Source of the DNA: Otatea glauca
Lineage: Eukaryota; Streptophyta; Magnoliopsida; Poales; Poaceae
Assembly (NCBI GenBank): GCA_036346275.1
Contig: CM070723.1
Span: 26,914,176-26,978,175 of the forward strand
Length of the DNA: 64,000 bases
Reading direction: 5' to 3'
Part shown: positions 12,532 to 24,000 of the stretch, piece by piece
How the letters are laid out: each line of letters begins with the position of its first letter
Numbering within the stretch: position 1 is the first letter of the stretch
The notes under the pieces: model-generated
Database searches by the model: none
What the model was told of the DNA's origin: nothing
Seen by the model: only the letters and a program-made list of their open reading frames with translations
Made by a program: the position numbers and the translations under genes

Positions 12532-13333
12532 GTCAATATTCAGTCGAATTCAAACGGCGGCCAGACGTTGAAAATTACGATCGGTTCATTACAAATAGAG
12601 GCCGATCACGAAAGAAAAAATTCGAGGACCATTAAGCCCAAGGGAGATCCTCAAGTGGGTAAATGGTACAAAGCTGAAAAATCGCCCTCAAGGCAACCGG
12701 CCAAAAGGCCGGGACCAATGTTTTCTCAATTGATGGAGAAATATGAAAGGATGAATAGCCGACCACGATATCCTTCTCGCCTGTCGGATAATTTATACCA
12801 CACTGAAAATGTGGAGAGGGTCCATAGAAGATGTCCCTTTTGGTAGTTTTGTTGGGAAAGGGGAGTGTCACTGCCATCTCCGTATACATGTCCGATGGAG
12901 CATTACCCCCGAGACAATTGGCCAAGGCAATCGGCTAAAGATAAGCTGTCTGGGCCGATTCGCGATCAAGGCAGAGGTTACAGAAGGCCTGTTCACAAGT
13001 GAATATCCAAACCAGATCAAACACCTGACCAGGTCAAAACACAAAGGCCCAATTCAGAACGGGAAGATTTGGCTGGCCAGATACGAAAGCCAATAGAGCC
13101 CAAACCTAGGTGGTGTCCATCTGGCCTTAGCCGATCGCAGCGCAGACGACTTCAGAGGCTAAGGACGCAGGAGATCTGAGAAGCTGATGCAGAGAAACAG
13201 AGGGACGAAACTTTCAATGAGCTTCGTCCGGTCAAAATTGTCAAGAAAGAATGGAGGAAAAGGAACAAGCCGAGGAATATTTTGAATCAGCAGACGATCT
13301 AGACTCTCCTATGATTAGGGATGATACACCCTA
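12532..13333 (+). pseudogene. gag C-terminal / nucleocapsid-protease linker of B, decayed
   Basis: Frame fragments (12568-12846 and 12809-13096) carry basic, Arg/Lys/Ser-rich sequence and Cys/His-rich remnants (RRCPFW and CHCHL), as expected between gag and protease in Tat elements. At least one frameshift lies near 12840. No complete zinc knuckle can be read in one frame. Confidence 0.5.
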
Positions 13334-13759
13334 ATGGATATCAACATGGTGTTCATGTTGCCAGCCGAGTTCAAAATCAAAACTGAATCTGCTAAAGAAA
13401 CTTTTGCCCAATCTTGCTCGGGTGTCCAAAACGCAATCTTCAAGAAACCAAGAGACGATTATCGGCATCTGAAACCGTTATATCTGAAAGGGTATATAAA
13501 CGGAAAGCCGATATCAAGGATGCTGGTAGACGGTGGAGCTACGGTGAACCTGATGCCATATACAACTTGCAAAAAACTGGGTAAGTCCGATGAAGACTTA
13601 ATTAAAACTAACATGGTTCTAAATGACTTCACAGGCGATCCCACCGAAGCCAAAGGCGTCATGGTTACAGAATTGACCGTCGGTAGCAAAACTTTACCGA
13701 CCGCTTTCTTTGTAATTGATGCCAAGGGAAACTATAGCGTTCTGCTAGGAAGGGACTAG
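13334..13759 (+). pseudogene. Aspartic protease domain of B
   Basis: An open stretch of 141 codons. The retroviral-type aspartic protease active site is LVDGGATVNLMP (about 13525-13560), with the second strand ending VLLGRD at the stop (13757-13759). It would cut the polyprotein. The reading frame stops before RT, where the TAG replaces the expected continuation into IHANYC, so it is likely broken rather than a natural terminus. Confidence 0.85.
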
Positions 13760-15126
13760 ATTCACGCAAACTATTGCATCCTGTCAACTATGCATCAGGC
13801 GCTTGTCCAATGGAACGGAGAGGAGGTGGAAATTGTCACGGCTGACACATCGGCTCACATTGCCATGGCCAGTTCCAACGCGAAATGGCAACATGAAGAA
13901 GCAGGATGTATATCGGGAAAAACACTAGAAGATTGCGATTTCATCTGCGTGAGCAAAACAGGACTTGTGCCGATCAATGTCAAGCCAGGCACGTTTGATC
14001 GAGCAAGCGAAGTGCTACGCCGATGGGGACAAGAAAAACAGTGAAGGCATTGCAAGACAAAATGCAAAGATATCGGCAAACGACGGATAGATATGAGGCT
14101 ATATAAGATTTTGAAGAGATTGAAAAGTTGGGTCAAGGATTCACATCCACCGATCTGCTTGAAGAAGTTGATATAGGTAATAGTGATAGAGAAAGACCAA
14201 CTTATATTAGCGCGAAATTGGATGTAAAACATAAAGAGAGGATAATCAAAATCCTTAGAGAATATAAAGATTGTTTCGCTTGGGAATATTACAAGATGTC
14301 TGGTTTAAGCCGACAATTGGTCGAACATCGGCTACCCATCAAACAAGGTTATCGGCCGTTTAAACAGTACCCTAGGCGTTTTAATCCAGCTTTGTATAAA
14401 ATTATAAAAGAAGAAATAGAACGATTGTTGGAGGTTAAATTTATAAGGCCTTGCCGATATGCGGAGTGGGTTTCCAACATTGTTCCAGTCATGAAGAAAA
14501 ACGGAAAACTTCGAGTATGTGTTGACTTTAGAGATTTGAATAAAACGACACCTAAAGATGAATACCCGATGCCTATAGCCGATATGCATATCGATGCTGC
14601 ATTAGGGAATAAAATCATAAGTTTTCTAGATGGAAACGCCGGATACAACCAGATACTCATGGCAGAAGCCGATATACCAAAGACAGCTTTCAGATGTCCT
14701 GGAGCCATAGGTTTATTCGAGTGGACGGTTATGACTTTTGGCTTAAAAAATGCTGGGGCAACATATCAACGAGCCATGAACCTGATCTTTCATGACTTAA
14801 TCGGTCACATCGTTGAAATATATATTGACGATAAATCGTAGTAAAATCGTGAGATGATTTGCAGCATTTAGCCGATTTAGAAAAGGTTTTCCGGAACATA
14901 AGATCACATGGCTTAAAGATGAATCCTTTCAAATGTGCATTTGGCGTATTGGCTGGGCAATTTTTAGGCTTTATGATACATGAGAGAGGTATTGAGGTTA
15001 ATCAAGCAAGAGTGAAAGCCATAGCCAACACCGAGCCGCCGGCATGCAAAAACGAATTACAGAAGTTGATCGGCAAGATTAATTCTCTACGGAGGTTTAT
15101 CTCAAACCTCTCGGGCAGAATTCGTA
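13760..15126 (+). pseudogene. Reverse transcriptase of B
   Basis: A linker at 13760-14127 has a stop near 14041. RT proper runs from 14128. It has the primer-grip region VEHRLPIKQGYRPF, WVSNIVPVMKKNGKLRVCVDF (fingers) and LDGNAGYNQI (palm). FGLKNAGATYQRAM and the catalytic YIDD (near 14821) follow. Right after YIDD a 2-base excess shifts the frame, so thumb and connection continue in another frame from 14859. Domain order and residues are typical of Tat gypsy RT. The enzyme would copy element RNA in cytoplasmic particles; this copy is inactive because of the shift. Confidence 0.9.
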
Positions 15127-15916
15127 CTTTTACCCCCCTGTTGAAGTTGAAGGATAATCAAGAATTTGTGTGGGGAGCCGATCAGCAAAATGCTTTTGAT
15201 GATGTTAAAAGATATTTGTCGAGTCCCCCGGTTTTGGCTGCACCACGAAAAGGGGTTCCTTTCAGACTATATGTGTCGGCTGAGGAGGAAACTATTGGAG
15301 CTGTTCTAGCACAAGAGGTTGGTGGTAAGGAAAGAGCTATCTTTTATTTAAGCCGACGACTACTTGATGCGGAAGTCAGGTACCCTTTCGTTGAGAAATT
15401 GTGTTTATCTTTATATTTCTCATGCACGAAATTAAGGCATTATATATTAGCATCAGCTTGTAAAGTGATCTGTAAAACCGATGTTATAAAATATATATTA
15501 TCAGCTCCAATACTACGGGGTCGACTTGGCAAATGGGCTTATGCCTTGGTTGAGTTCGACTTGTCTTATGAATCGGCCAAAGCACTCAAAGGGCAAGTTC
15601 TAGTCGATTTTATAACAGGGCATGACACTACTGCCGACTTAGTATCCGTAGCTCCGTGGAATCGGTGTAGTGATCATATCACCTAAAGGCATAATTTTGA
15701 ATTCGCATTTCGGCTGAATAGCCGATGCTCAAACAATCAGGCAGAATATGAAGCATTGCTCAAAGGCTTGCAATTATTAGAAAATATCGGAGTATGTGCG
15801 GTTGAGGCGTACGGGGATTCTATGTTAATTGTACAGCAAATAAAAGGAGAATAGCATGATGCTTCGAGATAATCGGCTCATTTACATCATTTTCTATCGG
15901 TCATGTCCCTCGAGAA
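15127..15916 (+). pseudogene. RNase H plus second RNase H of B
   Basis: The first RNase H-like domain (about 15260-15620) has the order RLYVSAEEETIGAVL, YLSRRLL and KLRHYILA. A stop follows near 15684. A second RNase H-like domain then shows NNQAEYEALLKG (about 15736-15770), GDSMLIVQQIKGE and a TAG at 15853. A second, archaeal-type RNase H is a known hallmark of Tat elements. The catalytic Glu and Asp of the second domain are present; its N-terminal strand is scrambled. Confidence 0.8.
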
Positions 15917-17271
15917 TTGAACAATAGAGCTAATGCTCTGGCTCAACAGGCATCAGGATACAAAGACTTTGGCCGATATCAAGTATCTGAGCTAATGGAT
16001 AAAGCCGTCATGTGCGTAGATATTGCAGATTGGAGGATGCAGATAAAGAAATACCTGATCGATCCATCTGAGCCAACAGAACGCAATATTAGGCAACAAG
16101 CTTTGAAGTACATTGTTATGGACGATATGTTGTATTATCGGACAATGGAAGGATTGCTATTAAGATGTCTTGGGGCCGAAGAAGCGTGGGTGGCAATGGG
16201 TGAAGTACATGAAGGCATTTACGGTTCTCACCAATCGGCTCATAAGATGAAATGGATGCTTAGACAGACAGGTTACTTTTGGTCGACAATGCTAGAAGAT
16301 TGTTTTAAATACTACAAAGGTTGCCAAACTTGTCAGAAATTTGGTAATATACAATTAGCGCCAACATCAGCTTTGCACCCAATTATCTAGACATGGCCGT
16401 TTAGAGGTTGGGGAATAGATGTAATCGACCAAATATTTCCTGCTTCGAGTAAAGGCGATAAGTTTATTTTGGCCGCAACGGTTTATTTCTCAAAATGGGT
16501 TGAAGCTATACCCTCAAAAAAGTGACCAGTGTTGAGGCAATCGGATTATTCCATCGGTTTAGAATACCGCAAACAATTACGACCGATCAAGGCACGGTAT
16601 TCATGTCCAATGAGTTTCAGACTTACGCAACAAGCCTGGGGATTAAGTTGTTGAATTCATCACCATACTACGCTCAGGCTAACGGACAAGACGAGTCGTC
16701 CAACAAAACGCTAATCAAGTTGATCAAAAGAAAAATCGATGAAAAACCAAGGAATTGGCATTCGACTCTATCTGAGTCGCTTTGGGCTTATCGGCTAGCC
16801 TACCAGGGAGCAACGAAGCTTTCACCTTATCAGTTGGTGTATGGTCAAGAAGCTGTTTTACCTGTGGAAATCAATATTGAATCCATACGAGTGGCCAGAC
16901 AAAACGGATTGTCGGTTCAGGACTATAACGATTTGATGATCGACAACTTGGATGAGTTGGCAGAATTACGTTTATGTATGCTTGATCAGCTTAAGAAAAA
17001 TAAAATCAGGGTGGCGAAAGCATATAATAAAAAGGTTGTGCCTAAATCTTTCGATCAAGCTGATTTAGTACGGAAAACGATATTGCCTGTTGGTTCGAAA
17101 GACAACCGATTCAGAAAATGGTCACCTACGTGGGAAGGACCATACAAGGTTAATCGGCTAGTCGGTGGAAATTCGTACGTAATAGAGACGTTGGAAGGAT
17201 ATGTATTGCCTAAAGCTATTAACGGGAAATATTTAAAGAAGTATTATCCTAGCGTTTGGGTTGGAGCCTAG
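15917..17271 (+). pseudogene. Integrase of B
   Basis: The HHCC zinc region shows HEGIYGSHQSAHKM and GCQTCQK (about 16208-16340). The DDE core shows WGIDVID, TTDQGT and the Glu in GQDESSNK (near 16690), so all three acidic residues are present. The C-terminal part contains WEGPYKV, and the frame ends at 17271. Defects are a TAG after HPII (16388-16390) and a shift near 16515. There is no chromodomain, consistent with Tat. The product would insert the cDNA into the genome. Confidence 0.9.
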
Positions 17272-17466
17272 CTGACTAAGGATCACGTTCAAAAAGCCAA
17301 GAGTAACATGGTGCTGTTAATCGACTAAAAAAGATTGCAGAGTTTGGAAAAATATATTTATGAGAAAGTAAATTTAAAATCGTTTAAACAGCCGATTACC
17401 GAAAGTTACAAAAATACCCAGACAAGTCATGTAACATCTGACAAAAGGTTTACATCTCAGGAATTA

Positions 17467-20435
17467 TTAATATTGGATGCCTGACCTAGGAAGAGTCGCG
17501 CCCAGAGCTGACAAAGCGCCCGCTGCCTTCGCAATCACGCACTGAAATTCGTCAAGAATGCGCTCATCATCTTTGGCGTTCTCGGGTACTGTCTTCACCT
17601 TGGTCGACTGCTTCGTCACACCTGCGATGGCCTTGGCAATACCAAGTTTTTGTTCTTTCATGGCCGACATGGTTTTTTCCATGGAATGTTGGCTGTCCTA
17701 GATGAATTTTTCTGTCTTGGCTAGTTCCTCCAAAAGAAATTTCTTTGTTGACTCAAGCTGGGAGAAGTTTTCCTTGGATGTCTTTAGCTACAGCGCGTCG
17801 GCGTCAAACTTGCATTTTTTCGCCTTGGCATCGGCGACGAGCTCGTCCAGAAATTTCTGATCGGCTTCTTGAGCTTCGCAATGCGGTATGCGTGCTTGAG
17901 CCTCCTCAACTTCAGACCTCCTCTCATCTAAGTGGCATACATTCAGGAGAGCTGCCATCGCTTCTGTGGGTAGGTCGGCTTCAACGGCCGCCATGGCATC
18001 TCTGATCAGCTGATTATTTGCCAGTATCTTCAATTTAGGCCTCATGACCAGATCGAAGAGCTTGTTAAGCTTCTCCTTCATGCCTGGAGCAGCGGTGACT
18101 GTAGCCGACGCTCCCTTTGATACTACAAGTATCTTCCTGATTTCGGCGTCGTAGTCATCGGTGGCCATGATCTCTAGGTCATCGAGATCGACCAGGGAAA
18201 AGCCAAGCAGATTTGTTGGGTCAGTGAACTCCGGCAGATCGGTAGTTGGAGCTGTTGGGGCTGGCCGTGGCAGAGAGACTGGCGCAGAAGAAGTCTTCGG
18301 AAGATCGGCCAAGATCTTCACGACTTGAACAGATTGCGTCGGCTAAAGGAAGTAAAATACAGAGTAAGCCAACGTATCAAAATACATAATTTACTAAACG
18401 AATCATGATGACCTACCTCTCCAGTAGCCGACGCATGTGGCGAACTCTCGCCGCTCTGTTCATTGAGCTTGGGAACACTCTTGGTTGCAGCTTTGGTATA
18501 CTTCTGCTTCTTTTCTGAGAATTTATTGGTTTAGTAATCTTTGTCAAAAGGAGATTGGGTAAATGATAAGTGAAAGCCGATAAAAGACTTACTGAGTTGT
18601 CTCTGTTTCTTTAAGTCCGAGAGAGATGGGCTCTGAATACCAAAGGACCCGGAAGCGTAGCCAGTAATGGCAGCCGATTGCTGCTATTTCCTGGGTTGGC
18701 CATCGCCCGATGGGCCTGAAGTCGCCTTCTTCCCAATTGCCTTGTTCTGCAGAGGAGAAACAAAGTTAGATTCAAGGTACAGATTCATGTAAGACAAAAT
18801 AGGATATTTGGACTCTAAGCTGATACCTCGCTAGAGACACCTAAGCGCGTGTTAGTATATCCGGACGAAGTAGCCTCACTTCTAGAATCAGCGTCGGATA
18901 CTAACGTCGGCTCCGAAAGATTCGAGAAGAATTCATTGATAATATTCGACGGAGACTTTGACCGATAGAGAGCTTCTGCAATAATTGACCACCATGTGGT
19001 GCAGCCTCCTGCCCGTCTGGTATTCAGGAAAAAGTGTGGCAAAGAGTGGACTTGCAGGTCATCAGCTACTTGAAGGACAATCTCAGCCGATGTAGCATTG
19101 CGGACTTTGGCTCTTGGCTCAAGCCGATCAAGAAGCTGAAAACTCGGGATCACTTGACCAAATCCCAGTTGTCTTGCATAAACGGACGGATGGTAGAATT
19201 CATGTGACGGCTGGTATGTCCGATTCCTTGTATGGAGACCAGCATGAAGAATACAAGGAGAAATAAAAATTCTATACAAGTCTAGGGTTTCCTGAGGCAT
19301 CGCAGAGCTATCGGCTTCAAGATGAAGAAACGAAGGCCATGGAAAATCGGCCACGCTGCTGTAACTAAAGAAGTCTCGCTGTCTCAGATCCTCATCACTC
19401 AAATGAAGGAAGAAGGACATATACTTCCTTGAATCGGCTGCTGTGATTTTTGTTTCACTGTCAGAACACATAATGAACCGTTCTCCAAACGATCGGCTTG
19501 CTTGGTACTGAGGAAAAGTGTTCTTTGGGTTGTCTTCTCTTGGAAAGGTTGTATCATCGTTAGGCTCTAGATCAAAAGGTCGGCTAAAGAAGCAGTACAG
19601 CCAGACTTGAATAAACCATAAAGGACCACCCACATTGCCTGCGGTAAAGTTCGCGAAACCCGTGTAAAGCTGACTTCTAATAATGTGCATCATTTGATAT
19701 ACTGCTCCGAGAAACGTTTAAGGAAAGCAACGTGCTCTTCATGAAGCTGATACACTTGGGTTGGCCCTAATGAAGCTCCGCAGAACAACGGCCTTCTACC
19801 AATCCTTCTGCAATGGTCTGATACACTTGGGTTGGCCCTAATGAAGCTCCGCAGAACAAAAATCGGTCAAGCCACAGGTTAAGGAAAGCAACGTGCTCTT
19901 CATCCGATACCAATCCGTTTACTTTATTATTATTTGCAATATACTTGGACCAACCTTCGCCTTTGGACCGAATGAGTTTATATTTGGGTTTGGTGCTAAA
20001 AGGCGATATTTGTTCTCCATCTTGTCTTAAGCAGCAAAGTTGAGCAACGTCCAATAAAGTTGGGCCGACTAGACCGGTGCAAAACATGAAGGCGTTAAAA
20101 GTGTCCGACCAGAAATAACAGGCCGTGGCCACCAAGGGCTCATTGGCTTCTGGATCGGCTAGACTCAAAGGGATGCACTCAGCTATACCCATTCTTTCCC
20201 AGGATTCTCTTTTTCGAGCTGCTACTCGGTTATACCAGTTTTTCCACCCTTTAAGTGCAGTCGGCCAAGCCCGAAAACTCTTACTCCAACCCTCAATGTA
20301 ATATCGTCTAGCCGACAAGGGGAGGCGAGTTACTTCTTGATCAATAACCGTAATTGCATCTAGGTTTCCTAATGGACCAAGGAAAAACTGATCAACACTG
20401 TTGGGGATTGGGATGAGTACCTGGGAAGGATCCAT
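17467..20435 (-). pseudogene. Antisense intron-containing gene of B, plant-mobile-domain-like
   Basis: Read right to left from ATG 20435. The N-terminal half has a plant mobile domain (PMD)-like pattern: WSKSFRAWPTALKGW, LNLWLDRFLFCGASLGPT and GPLWFIQVWLYCFFSRPF. A local duplication at 19718-19903 shifts the frame and separates 20435-19767 from 19693-18827. Three GT-AG introns then follow: 18826-18747, 18592-18515 and 18416-18343 (80, 78 and 74 bp). Splicing them keeps one frame (phases 0, 1, 0) into 18342-17467, a charged, coiled-coil-like tail. In-frame TAGs occur in exon 2 (near 18684), at 17788-17790 and near 17700. PMD proteins are transposon-linked and some host PMD proteins act in silencing. 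The function here is unknown. It is a pseudogene in this copy. Confidence 0.75.
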
Positions 20436-20574
20436 TCAGCCGAACTTGATGTGAAAGCTGACTGAAGTCAAAAGGGTTGGCGTGCCAATGGGAGAACAAG
20501 ATGCGGAAGGAAGAAGCCGATTGTGAGTGGCGTGAGAGCTCGAGCGCGTGAGGAATGATCGAGTGGGGACCGCA

Positions 20575-20582
20575 TTTTATAG
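20575..20582 (-). promoter_or_regulatory. TATA box of the antisense gene in B
   Basis: CTATAAAA on the minus strand lies about 140 bp upstream of the antisense ATG and is surrounded by GC-rich sequence, unlike the AT-rich neighbourhood. This is consistent with an independent promoter for the antisense gene, separate from the LTR promoter. Motif and spacing only. Confidence 0.5.
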
Positions 20583-20763
20583 CGAAGTGAAAAAATGAAA
20601 CGGCGGGAAACGAATCTCAAAGGACACAGGCAGTTAAAACGCACTACTTACGTGTCAGAGATTTACGGCGCAAATAAAGCGACAGTTATTGAGTGAAGTT
20701 CAACAGTTAGCCGATTGACAAAAGCCGATTATTGCGATTTTTGATAGGTGACAAGTCATCTCT

Positions 20764-20780
20764 AAAAAATGGGGAGCATA
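20764..20780 (+). other. Polypurine tract of B
   Basis: AAAAAATGGGGAGCATA directly precedes the 3' LTR at 20781 and is the expected plus-strand primer site. Confidence 0.75.
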
Positions 20781-21432
20781 TGTTTGCACCAAACTTTAGC
20801 AATTCAGTCAAAATCGTCAATGAAGTCAAAAATGCAGAAAGTAACGGACAATTTGGAAAGATCTGAAGATATTTGGCAAACGATAAGATTTTTAAGGAAA
20901 TAACTGTTCGAGATAAGGCCGATAAGGATCAAGTAACGGAACGTGTTGTTTTAGGACACGATCGGCCGACGGGTATAAAAGAAGGGCCAGAGCAAGCCAC
21001 AAGAATCCACCAACACAATATAATCAACCAGTCTATACTTTCTTCTTTCCTGTCGATTAGGAGTAGTTTTTGTAATTTAGTCTCTGTAATCGATCTTGAT
21101 CAATAAAGTTGCGCATCACCGATTGTTGATCTTTGTCAATTACACCCTAGGTTTGATTTGTTCTGATTTTGTGGCGCATCGCCTTCTTTAGAATCGATCT
21201 ACCTTTACCCTCTGATTAGCCTTAATTGGCTAATTAGACATACCCTTGTATTTCGGTTTAATCGGCTTCAAGCTGATTAAGTCTAAGCCGATTGATTGTT
21301 ACGATCGGCTTTGAGTGAATTTTGTATTTTTACCTTGTCGATTACAGGTCAAATCGACTGGCACGCTCTGAACCCGGTGTTCATCTGGTGTGCTGCTATC
21401 AGAAACCCTACATCAAGTTTTCGACGCCAACA
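20781..21432 (+). repeat. 3' LTR of B
   Basis: It is the same length (652 bp) as the 5' LTR and differs from it only by scattered substitutions. It is followed by the AGTTT duplicate at 21433-21437, after which the gag of A resumes. Confidence 0.95.
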
Positions 21433-21437
21433 AGTTT

Positions 21438-21977
21438 ACTACTGTATTTCATTAGTATCATGTACCTGAAGGGATGATGGACCTGAAGGAGGAGGAATTC
21501 AAGGCACTTAAGCTTGGAAGCCAGCCAGTGGCTGATTATCTGAACAAGTTTACACATCTTGCATGTTTTGCCCTTGAAGATGTTGCAACTACAAGGTAGT
21601 CTCGTTTCATGAAGGGACTGAACTCTAGTTTGTAAGTTGGGTTGATTACTCATAACTTCCATGATTTCTAAGACTTAGTCAACAAGGCTTTAATTTTGAA
21701 AGACAAGCGTAAAGAAGTTGGTGAAGATCGCAAGCGTAGGATGGCTCATCAAGGACGATGTCCAAATCAGTTAAGATTGAGAATGACTCCTCAACAGTTT
21801 GCGATATTTCAGTTGTATGCTATGAACAAGACATCGACACCTACAACACGTCCATTTGGTTAGAATTTTCAAACGCCTACTCAAGGAAACAATGCGTTAG
21901 GAGGAAATCAATATTCTTCTGTTAAACGTTGTTATAGTTGCAATGCACCGGGACACATTACCAACAGATGTCCTTAG
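21438..21977 (+). pseudogene. gag C-terminal part of A with zinc knuckle
   Basis: This continues the capsid interrupted at 9814: FTTVFH, stop, YHVPEGMMDLKEEEF, VADYLNKFTHLA. Stops occur at several positions, including a likely Gln codon before SRFMKGL. A CCHC zinc knuckle CYSCNAPGHITNRC is at 21930-21971 and is followed by TAG (21975-21977). Confidence 0.85.
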
Positions 21978-22051
21978 AAAGGGTGTATTAGACCTTTAGA
22001 CCTGTATGCTTCAACCTTGGTTCTATACCTACTAAGGCACCTACGCCAGGA

Positions 22052-22462
22052 GTGAACTGTGGAACAAGTCAAGCTAGAGCTACGCCCCAAGCAACAGTGA
22101 GGGGTCGAGTCAACCACATCACCAAAGATGGAGCTCAGGATGTGTTAGATGTTGTACTTGGTAAGTTTCTAGTTAACTCAGTACCTACAACAATTTTATT
22201 TGATTCTAGAGCTTTGCATTCTTTCATTTCTCGAGTTTTTGTAGTTGAAAATGGGTTGGATGTAAAGAATCTTAAGTATGTACTATTAGTCCAAGCCGTA
22301 GGATCAGAACTTCGGTCTAGCCATGGGTGTTTGGGAGTTAAGTTACTCATTCATGGGAAAGAGTTCCTAGTGAACCTTATTACATTGGATACTCAGACTT
22401 TAGATGTTATCCTTGAAATAGATTGGTTGTCTAAACATAAGGCTATTTTAGATTGTGGTTGA
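22052..22462 (+). pseudogene. Aspartic protease of A
   Basis: An open stretch of 136 codons beginning with VNHITKDGAQDV. The active site reads LFDSRALHSFIS where intact chromoviruses such as F have LFDSGASHSFIS, so the catalytic DSG has become DSR. The second strand is LDVILEIDWL. A TGA ends the frame where the related F protein continues into its linker. Catalytically dead by inspection. Confidence 0.85.
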
Positions 22463-22478
22463 AGAGTTGTGTTAGTTA

Positions 22479-23340
22479 ATGGTTAACAGTATGAAGGTTG
22501 CCAGTTTAGAGGATGTATCAGTTGTTAAGGAATACCCGGATGTTTTTCCTAGTATGCCGCCAGATCGGGATATCGCGTTTGTTATTGAATTCGTGCCTGG
22601 TACAACACCAATAGCAAAAGTACCGTATCATATTCCTACTGATGAGTTGGTAGAGATGAAGAAGCAGATTGAGGAATTGCTAGATAAAGGTTTTATGAGA
22701 CCAAGTTCGTCTCCATGGGGAGCACCTGTTTTATTTATCATGAAGAAAGACAGAAGTCTAAGGATGTGCATTGATTATCATGAACTTAATGAAGTGACGA
22801 TTAAGAATAAGTTTCTGTTGCCTAGGATCGATGATTTGTTTGATTAGTTAAGAGGAGATGGAGTTTTCTCCAAAATAGATCTTTGATCAGGATATCATCA
22901 ACTAAAGATTTGTGTGGAGGATGTTCCTAAGATTGTGTTCTCTACACGATATGGACATTATGAGTTTACGATCATATCTTTTGGATTGACCAATGCTCCT
23001 GCATATTTAAACAAGTTTATCGTTGTGTTCATTGATGATATACTTGTTTACTCCAAGTCTGAAGAGGAGTATGCAGAATATTTAAGATTAGTCCTTGAAA
23101 AGCTACGAGAGCAATAGCTATATGCTAAGCTTAGAAAGTGTGACTTTTGGAAGGAGAAAGTTGAATTTCTTGGCCATGTGATGACTGCTAAAAAAGTAAC
23201 TGTTGAACCAAGCAAAGTGGAAGCAGTGTTGCATTGGGAACAATCGAAGTCAGTTACATAGATCTGTAGTTTTCTAGGGATAGAGGGATATTACCCTCGA
23301 TTTATCAATGAATTTTCGACAATTGCTAGACCGCTTACGC
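22479..23340 (+). pseudogene. Reverse transcriptase of A
   Basis: The region starts with EDVSVVKEYPDVFPSMPPDR and VPGTTPIAKVPYHI. The fingers are SSPWGAPVLFIMKKD and the palm is LRMCIDYHELN. TAG (22845-22847) and TGA (near 22885) interrupt the palm. The catalytic FIDD is at 23028-23039. Between NAPAY and the FIDD strand about 14 residues expected in chromoviruses are missing, an in-frame deletion. A further stop lies at 23115-23117 after REQ. Confidence 0.88.
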
Positions 23341-24000
23341 AATTGTTGAAAAAGGAGAAGAAGTTTGCATGGACACCGGAGTGCGAAAAGAGTTTTTAGG
23401 AATTAAATAAGCGTCTCATGATAGCACCTGTATTAGTGTTGCCAGATGTTGAGAATAATTTTAATATATATTGTGATGCTTACAGACAAGGTCTTGGATG
23501 CGTATTGATGCAGAATGGCAAGGTTGTTGCGTATGCATCAAGGCAATTAAGGCCACATGAGGAGAATTACCCAACATATGATTTAGAATTAGTTGTCGTA
23601 GTGCATGCGTTGAAGTTGTGGCGTCATTATCTCATTGGTAATAGATGTGAGATTTATACAAACCACGAGAGCTTAAAACATATCTTTACGTAATTGGATC
23701 ACAATATGAGACAGAGGAGATGGAATGGAGTTGATAAACGATTATAATGCTGGAATCTACTATCATCCTAGAAAAGTTAATGTGGTAGCTGATGCATTGA
23801 GTTGTAAGATCCACAGTGCTAATATGTTAGTGTTAAATTATCAGTCTGAATTATGCAAAGAATTTCAGAGCTTGAAACCGAAAGTTATTCAAAAAGGATT
23901 TCTACCTACTTTGGAAGTAAAGCCAACTTTAGAAGATCAGATCAGAGAAGGTCAGAAGGATGATGAAAAGATCAACATAATCAAGTCTAAGAAGGATTAA
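23341..24000 (+). pseudogene. RNase H of A
   Basis: The order is FNIYCDAYRQGLGCVLMQ, VVAYASRQLRPHEENYPTYDLEL and YTNHESLKHIFT. The usual DAS core is DAY here. A TAA and a frameshift at about 23690-23725 separate it from ELINDYNAGIYYHPRKVNVVADALS. The fragment ends in TAA (23998-24000). Confidence 0.85.

Larger units (their letters stand above)
9815..21432 (+). mobile_element. Element B: complete Tat-lineage Ty3/gypsy with antisense gene
   Basis: Two 652-bp LTRs (9815-10466, 20781-21432) begin TGTTTGCACC and end GACGCCAACA. A perfect AGTTT duplication flanks the element (9810-9814, 21433-21437). Inside, in order, are a PBS, gag, protease, RT, RNase H, a second RNase H, integrase, then an antisense intron-containing gene and a purine tract. 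Dual RNase H and an antisense ORF downstream of integrase are known features of the Tat lineage. The LTRs differ at relatively few positions, so B is younger than its host A, yet gag-pol carries stops and shifts and is not autonomous. Confidence 0.95.

Noticed and set aside
18815..20435. Host gene for a plant mobile domain protein
   Set aside because: It lies between the integrase and 3' LTR of element B, inside perfect AGTTT duplicates, and reads as part of the element.
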